DNA from: Pseudothermotoga sp.
GTDB taxonomy: Bacteria; Thermotogota; Thermotogae; Thermotogales; DSM-5069
Reading direction: 5' to 3'
Length of the DNA stretch: 64,000 bases
NCBI GenBank assembly: GCA_025060105.1
Contig: JANXCS010000002.1
Location: forward strand, 124,001 to 188,000
Below are positions 60,826 to 64,000 of the stretch, piece by piece. The position numbers and the translations under genes were made by a program. Position 1 is the stretch's first letter. Every line of letters starts with the position of its first letter. The notes beneath the pieces were generated by a model. The model had not been told where the DNA came from, ran no database searches, and saw nothing but the letters and a program-made list of their open reading frames with translations.

Positions 60826-61488
60826 TCAGTTCTTCCTTACAGCTCTGAGCAATTCTTGAACGAAGGCACCCTCAGGATAAGCACCCACGAACTCACGAAC
60901 ATCGTTCACAACAGTGTGAGGTACGGAAGAAACACCATACTTCATACTCAATTCAGGAAACTCATTCGCTTCAATCATCTCGGCAACGATGTTTCTGTTC
61001 AACAAAGCGGCACTATGTGCCATCAATACTGCTTTCGGACAATAGGGACAAGTTGGTGTCACAAAGACCCTTATTCTGACCGGAGATTCTATAGACTTAA
61101 TCTGAGCAATTTGGGTCTCATTGAAGAACAACGGCTTGTTATTGGAAACAGCTATAATGTCTTGAATTAAACTTGAGAACTCATGACCGGATGGTATTCC
61201 ATAGAATCGGATGCCCGTATCTTGACCGTTCATGTCTAACAAAAGTATGGCGGGTGTCATTTCCACTCTATGAATTCTCACAAGCTCAGGCTCTTTTTTG
61301 ACGTGATGAACACTCAGCTGGATTTTCCCATCTATAGTGGAGAGTTCCTCAAGAACTTGGCGTGTCACATCGCAATACTCACATTCGTCAGGGTCATCAA
61401 CAAAAACCAAGATTCTCACAGGATCTTTCAACTGCTCCTCGAATGTCCTCTTTAAGTACTTTGTGTCCTTTTCACTCAGTAAAGGCAT
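60826..61488 (-). CDS. Protein disulfide oxidoreductase (glutaredoxin-like, two thioredoxin folds)
   Basis: 220 residues with two thioredoxin-fold units. The N-terminal unit has CEYCDVTRQVLEEL near residue 36, the C-terminal one TPTCPYCPKAVLMAHSAAL near 146 and the cis-Pro YGVSSVPHTVVND. Archaeal and Thermotogota PDO proteins have this size and both CxxC sites. It carries disulfide reduction from TrxB to cytosolic proteins. The two genes lie two bases apart. Confidence 0.88.
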   Translation of the reverse strand: MPLLSEKDTKYLKRTFEEQLKDPVRILVFVDDPDECEYCDVTRQVLEELSTIDGKIQLSVHHVKKEPELVRIHRVEMTPAILLLDMNGQDTGIRFYGIPSGHEFSSLIQDIIAVSNNKPLFFNETQIAQIKSIESPVRIRVFVTPTCPYCPKAVLMAHSAALLNRNIVAEMIEANEFPELSMKYGVSSVPHTVVNDVREFVGAYPEGAFVQELLRAVRKN

Positions 61489-61543
61489 ATTTTTCCCTCC
61501 TACAGTTCTGTTTCCAACAAAATTATACTAAAATAGTCGGAAT

Positions 61544-62044
61544 TTAGTTCTTTCGATCGAGTAACGAAGAAGTAACACCAAGGCACAACAAGAACAAACC
61601 AATCCAAAATCCAAGATATTGTCGAACCTCGAGATGACGCATCTCAAGGATCAGGGTGAATAAACCCCAGCACGAAAAAAGTGAAGTGATGTTCTTCCGT
61701 ATTGCGCGCTTGAAAAGGTAATTCAAAACGTACTCGTTTTTTGTATAACCAGAAGAAAGGAAGAATACCCTCAATCTCTTGTCCTCATTCTCCAGCAACG
61801 TAGATAGTCTCCCGACGTGGAAAAAGAAACTAACAGCGATGTAGATCAGAAAATCTCGAATACCGGACACTTCCACAGAACTGTTGTACATGAAGAGTAC
61901 CCCAAGAGTGGTCAACGCATTCATGAAGGAAAAAGGCGAGAGATTCACGTTGGCAAAGCTCACAAGACCCACCCAAGTGAGCAAAATCGCTAAAGCTAAT
62001 CCTATGGAAGAAAAAGCAAAAGCAATCAAAATATTGTCAACCAC
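61544..62044 (-). CDS. Hypothetical membrane protein
   Basis: 166 residues with four or five predicted helices (LIAFAFSSIGLALAILLTWVGLVSF, FMNALTTLGVLFMYN, FLIYIAVSFFFHVG, LFSCWGLFTLILEM, YLGFWIGLFLLCLGVTSSLL). A charged cytosolic loop ENEDKRLRVFFLSSGYTKNEY lies in the middle. I do not recognise a family. It directly abuts the SPFH gene (stop to start in 1 base), so may belong to that membrane module. Confidence 0.5.
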   Translation of the reverse strand: MVDNILIAFAFSSIGLALAILLTWVGLVSFANVNLSPFSFMNALTTLGVLFMYNSSVEVSGIRDFLIYIAVSFFFHVGRLSTLLENEDKRLRVFFLSSGYTKNEYVLNYLFKRAIRKNITSLFSCWGLFTLILEMRHLEVRQYLGFWIGLFLLCLGVTSSLLDRKN

Positions 62045-62962
62045 TCAGTTCTTCTCTCCTTCCTGTGTTTCTCTCCTAAGGGCTTCGGCTATACCAGCTA
62101 AACTCGATATGATCGATGTAGCCTCGATCGGAAGGAATATCTTCGTCGCTTTACCGTTCGCTATTTCTTTGAGCGCTTCGAGATATCTTATGGCTATCAA
62201 ATCACTCGTCGGGGAACCTTCATGTATCGCCTTGAAAACGCTCAGTATGGCCTGAGCTTGTCCCTCTGCTTCGGCGATCAGTTTATAACGGTTAGCTTCA
62301 GCAACTTTTTTTATCGCTTCAGCCTCTCCTTCAGCCCTCAAGATAGCAGCGTTCCTTTCACCCTCAGCTTTCAAGATTTCAGCTTGCTTGATGCCCTCAG
62401 CTTCCAATATTGCGGCTCTCTTGGTTCTTTCGGCCTTCATTTGCTTGCTCATCGCTTCAGTGATGTCCTTTGGTGGGTCTATCTTTTTGATTTCAACTCT
62501 CGTGATGCGAACTCCCCACTTATCTGTTGCGTCGTCTAGAACCGTTCTAAGCTTTGCGTTGATTTTCTCACGCGAAGTTAGGGTTTGGTCCAACTCGAGT
62601 TCACCTATAACGTTCCTGAGGTTGGTCTGCGCGAGCTTGAGAGTAGCAAATTGGAAATTGTTGACGTTATAAACAACTTTGTATGCATCAGTGACTTCAT
62701 AGTAGATGACGGCATCAACCGTCACGACGACGTTATCTTTAGTTATGACCTCTTGTGGCGGAACATCTATGACCATTTCTCTGAGATCTACTTTGATCAT
62801 CCTATCAAAGAATGGAACGATGAAGTGAAGACCTGGCCCGACCTCGCGATGGAATTTTCCAAGACGTTCAATTAAGCCCCTCTGAAAGGGCCTGACAACT
62901 TTGATACCTGTTGCTGCAATGACGAACAAAAGAACCACTAGAACTATCAAACCTATCATCAT
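62045..62962 (-). CDS. SPFH/Band 7 stomatin-like protein
   Basis: 305 residues. One N-terminal helix ([18 protein letters not shown]), Band 7 domain [70 protein letters not shown], then a long coiled coil with AEGE/AEGI repeats ([34 protein letters not shown]) and a C-terminal YLEALKEIA. Related to QmcA/YbbK; it forms membrane rings with NfeD partners. Four-base overlap with NfeD. Confidence 0.93.
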   Translation of the reverse strand: MMIGLIVLVVLLFVIAATGIKVVRPFQRGLIERLGKFHREVGPGLHFIVPFFDRMIKVDLREMVIDVPPQEVITKDNVVVTVDAVIYYEVTDAYKVVYNVNNFQFATLKLAQTNLRNVIGELELDQTLTSREKINAKLRTVLDDATDKWGVRITRVEIKKIDPPKDITEAMSKQMKAERTKRAAILEAEGIKQAEILKAEGERNAAILRAEGEAEAIKKVAEANRYKLIAEAEGQAQAILSVFKAIHEGSPTSDLIAIRYLEALKEIANGKATKIFLPIEATSIISSLAGIAEALRRETQEGEKN

Positions 62963-63405
62963 GTGACATCACCCCTTTCATGTTTTCGCACCACAACATG
63001 AGCACCTTCAACTCTCAAAATTACCACTTTCTGTCCTTCTTCGATCACAACATCATCGAACTCAGAATAAGCTCTCCAAATCTCTCCATTGACCTTCACC
63101 AAACCTTTACTCTGTTTGTTGTCTATCTTTTCAACTACGATCGCTTCCTTGCCTATTATCTCATCTATATGTATTTTCCTTGGCTCCGAACTCGTGATTT
63201 TCTTGGCCAAAGGTCTTGTGAGCAATACGAGAACTCCTGAGACTAGCATGAAAGTGAGTATCTGAATCAAAGTACCAGCAAGAAAGCTCATCCCAGCTGA
63301 AGCAAAGGCTCCAAGAGCGAACCAGAAGAAAAAGAAAGTTGGTGTCAGAATTTCAGCCACAACTAAGATGACCCCGAGTATGAGCCAAAAAACATAAGGT
63401 TCCAT
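62959..63405 (-). CDS. NfeD-family membrane protein
   Basis: 148 residues from the ATG at 63405, with GGAGGTGA before it; the longer frame includes that site. Three to four N-terminal helices ([40 protein letters not shown]) and a soluble OB-fold domain ([33 protein letters not shown]) match the short NfeD class (YbbJ) that pairs with SPFH proteins and helps organise membrane domains. Confidence 0.9.
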   Translation of the reverse strand: MEPYVFWLILGVILVVAEILTPTFFFFWFALGAFASAGMSFLAGTLIQILTFMLVSGVLVLLTRPLAKKITSSEPRKIHIDEIIGKEAIVVEKIDNKQSKGLVKVNGEIWRAYSEFDDVVIEEGQKVVILRVEGAHVVVRKHERGDVT

Positions 63406-63418
63406 GGCTTCACCTCCT

Positions 63419-64000
63419 TCACATCGTGAACAATTCGTTTGGATCGACGAAGAATATTTCAAAAGGTTCTTCACTCAAATTCCTCAAATACTTTTCTATC
63501 TTACCGGAGTAACGTGTCGAAATATGGTACAAAATCAATTTTTTTGCTCTCGCTTCCTTCGCAATCTTTATAACTTCCTCGAGTGAAGCGTGTGCATTCA
63601 TCTTTCTATCTTCTTTTCTCAAGAAAGTACACTCATGAAGTAAAATCTCGCTTTCAAAAGCGTCGATCGGATCTATTCCGTAGGTGTCACCCGAGATCGT
63701 CAAGACTTTCTTCTCGTAAGATTCAGTTATGCTATCTTGACCGATCTCCTTCGATAGACGCACTATTTCCGATTCTGGCAAATTTTTGTATTCTTCCTTC
63801 AATCGCTTACGCACTTCAATCACGTTGTAGCCAAAACTCTGATCGTACTGTGTGTGTTTCACCCTGAAAGGCACTATGTATCTTGCAAAACTCCCAGCTT
63901 GCCTTAAAAAAATCTTTTGGCCGGCAGATATCGGAACACAATTCAATTCAAATCTCAAATCCCCGTTCACTTTCACAATGAACTGAAGCCATTCTTCTAC
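63419..64000 (-). CDS. RNase Z-like metallo-beta-lactamase protein, N-terminal part outside the window
   Basis: The frame is open to the right edge; 193 residues of the C-terminal part are visible. EILLHECTFLRKEDRKMNAHASLEEVIKIAKEARAKKLILYHISTRY matches the tRNase Z end: acidic HECTF, HAS motif and HIS motif provide metal ligands. VLTISGDTYGIDP replaces the usual GDT(R) turn. The HxHxDH site lies beyond the window. Either tRNA 3' processing or another RNase Z-like activity is possible. Confidence 0.7.
   Translation of the reverse strand, partial: VEEWLQFIVKVNGDLRFELNCVPISAGQKIFLRQAGSFARYIVPFRVKHTQYDQSFGYNVIEVRKRLKEEYKNLPESEIVRLSKEIGQDSITESYEKKVLTISGDTYGIDPIDAFESEILLHECTFLRKEDRKMNAHASLEEVIKIAKEARAKKLILYHISTRYSGKIEKYLRNLSEEPFEIFFVDPNELFTM

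Overview
The window looks like chromosomal DNA of a Thermotogota bacterium, most likely close to Pseudothermotoga/Thermotoga. This is inferred from protein character rather than a search: moderate GC, very tight operons with ATGA/TTGA start-stop overlaps, frequent GTG and TTG starts behind strong Shine-Dalgarno (SD) sequences, and family content typical of the group (ROK regulators, sugar ABC importers, protein disulfide oxidoreductase with thioredoxin reductase, an adenosine-specific kinase, a BcrAD-type giant activase). I see no phage, insertion sequence, integrase, CRISPR array or rRNA, and no intergenic gap above about 300 bases.

Layout. 1-3654: the end of a PLP-dependent deaminase gene, then three lipoprotein genes, two of which encode clan CD cysteine peptidases. 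3688-5816 (minus): a pseudopilin cassette. 5905-8263: glycerol-1-phosphate dehydrogenase and a DUF1177 protein. 8391-17454: a carbohydrate locus in which a GH130 phosphorylase diverges from a ROK repressor, a sugar ABC importer and two poorly classified glycosidase-like proteins. 17538-19515: a degenerate nitrilase-like protein, an unknown protein, tRNA-Asp and a small Cys-rich protein. 19516-28761: flavin reductase, a RemA-like protein, tsaD, clpX, a B12/radical SAM protein, holA and a 1387-residue dehydratase-activase fusion. 28771-33287 (minus): glmM, a TPR protein, murB, glycerophosphodiesterase, a lipoprotein and a metallo-hydrolase. 33317-35695: phospholipase D-like and HAD proteins and a degenerate GH3-like protein. 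35675-37635 (minus): ispF, dnaB, tRNA-Ala(CGC). 37751-40950: adenosine-specific kinase, a 55-residue orphan, an MFS permease, a PIG-L deacetylase and tmRNA.

40954-47014 (minus) is a MacAB-type efflux operon with two tandem TolC-family genes and a methyltransferase at its end. 47107-50276 (minus) is a DUF2089/small membrane protein/DUF4097/DUF2207 operon with a consensus promoter overlaid by palindromes; it is the best candidate for a little-described regulatory/envelope system. 50424-53414 holds pyrH, eno and a cation diffusion facilitator. 53417-58380 (minus) holds a zinc-binding protein, tRNA-Ala(GGC) and phoU-pstBACS, with divergent phoB and a short membrane-free histidine kinase gene to 59888. 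59876-64000 (minus) holds trxB, a protein disulfide oxidoreductase, a membrane protein, an SPFH/NfeD pair and a truncated RNase Z-like gene.

Together the window combines housekeeping (translation quality control, replication, wall precursors, isoprenoid, glycolysis, phosphate uptake) with accessory sugar, surface-proteolysis and envelope modules. Many operon-internal starts were moved downstream of the longest open frame to the start served by a visible SD; these choices are stated entry by entry. Family assignments rest on motif recognition by eye, with no database search.
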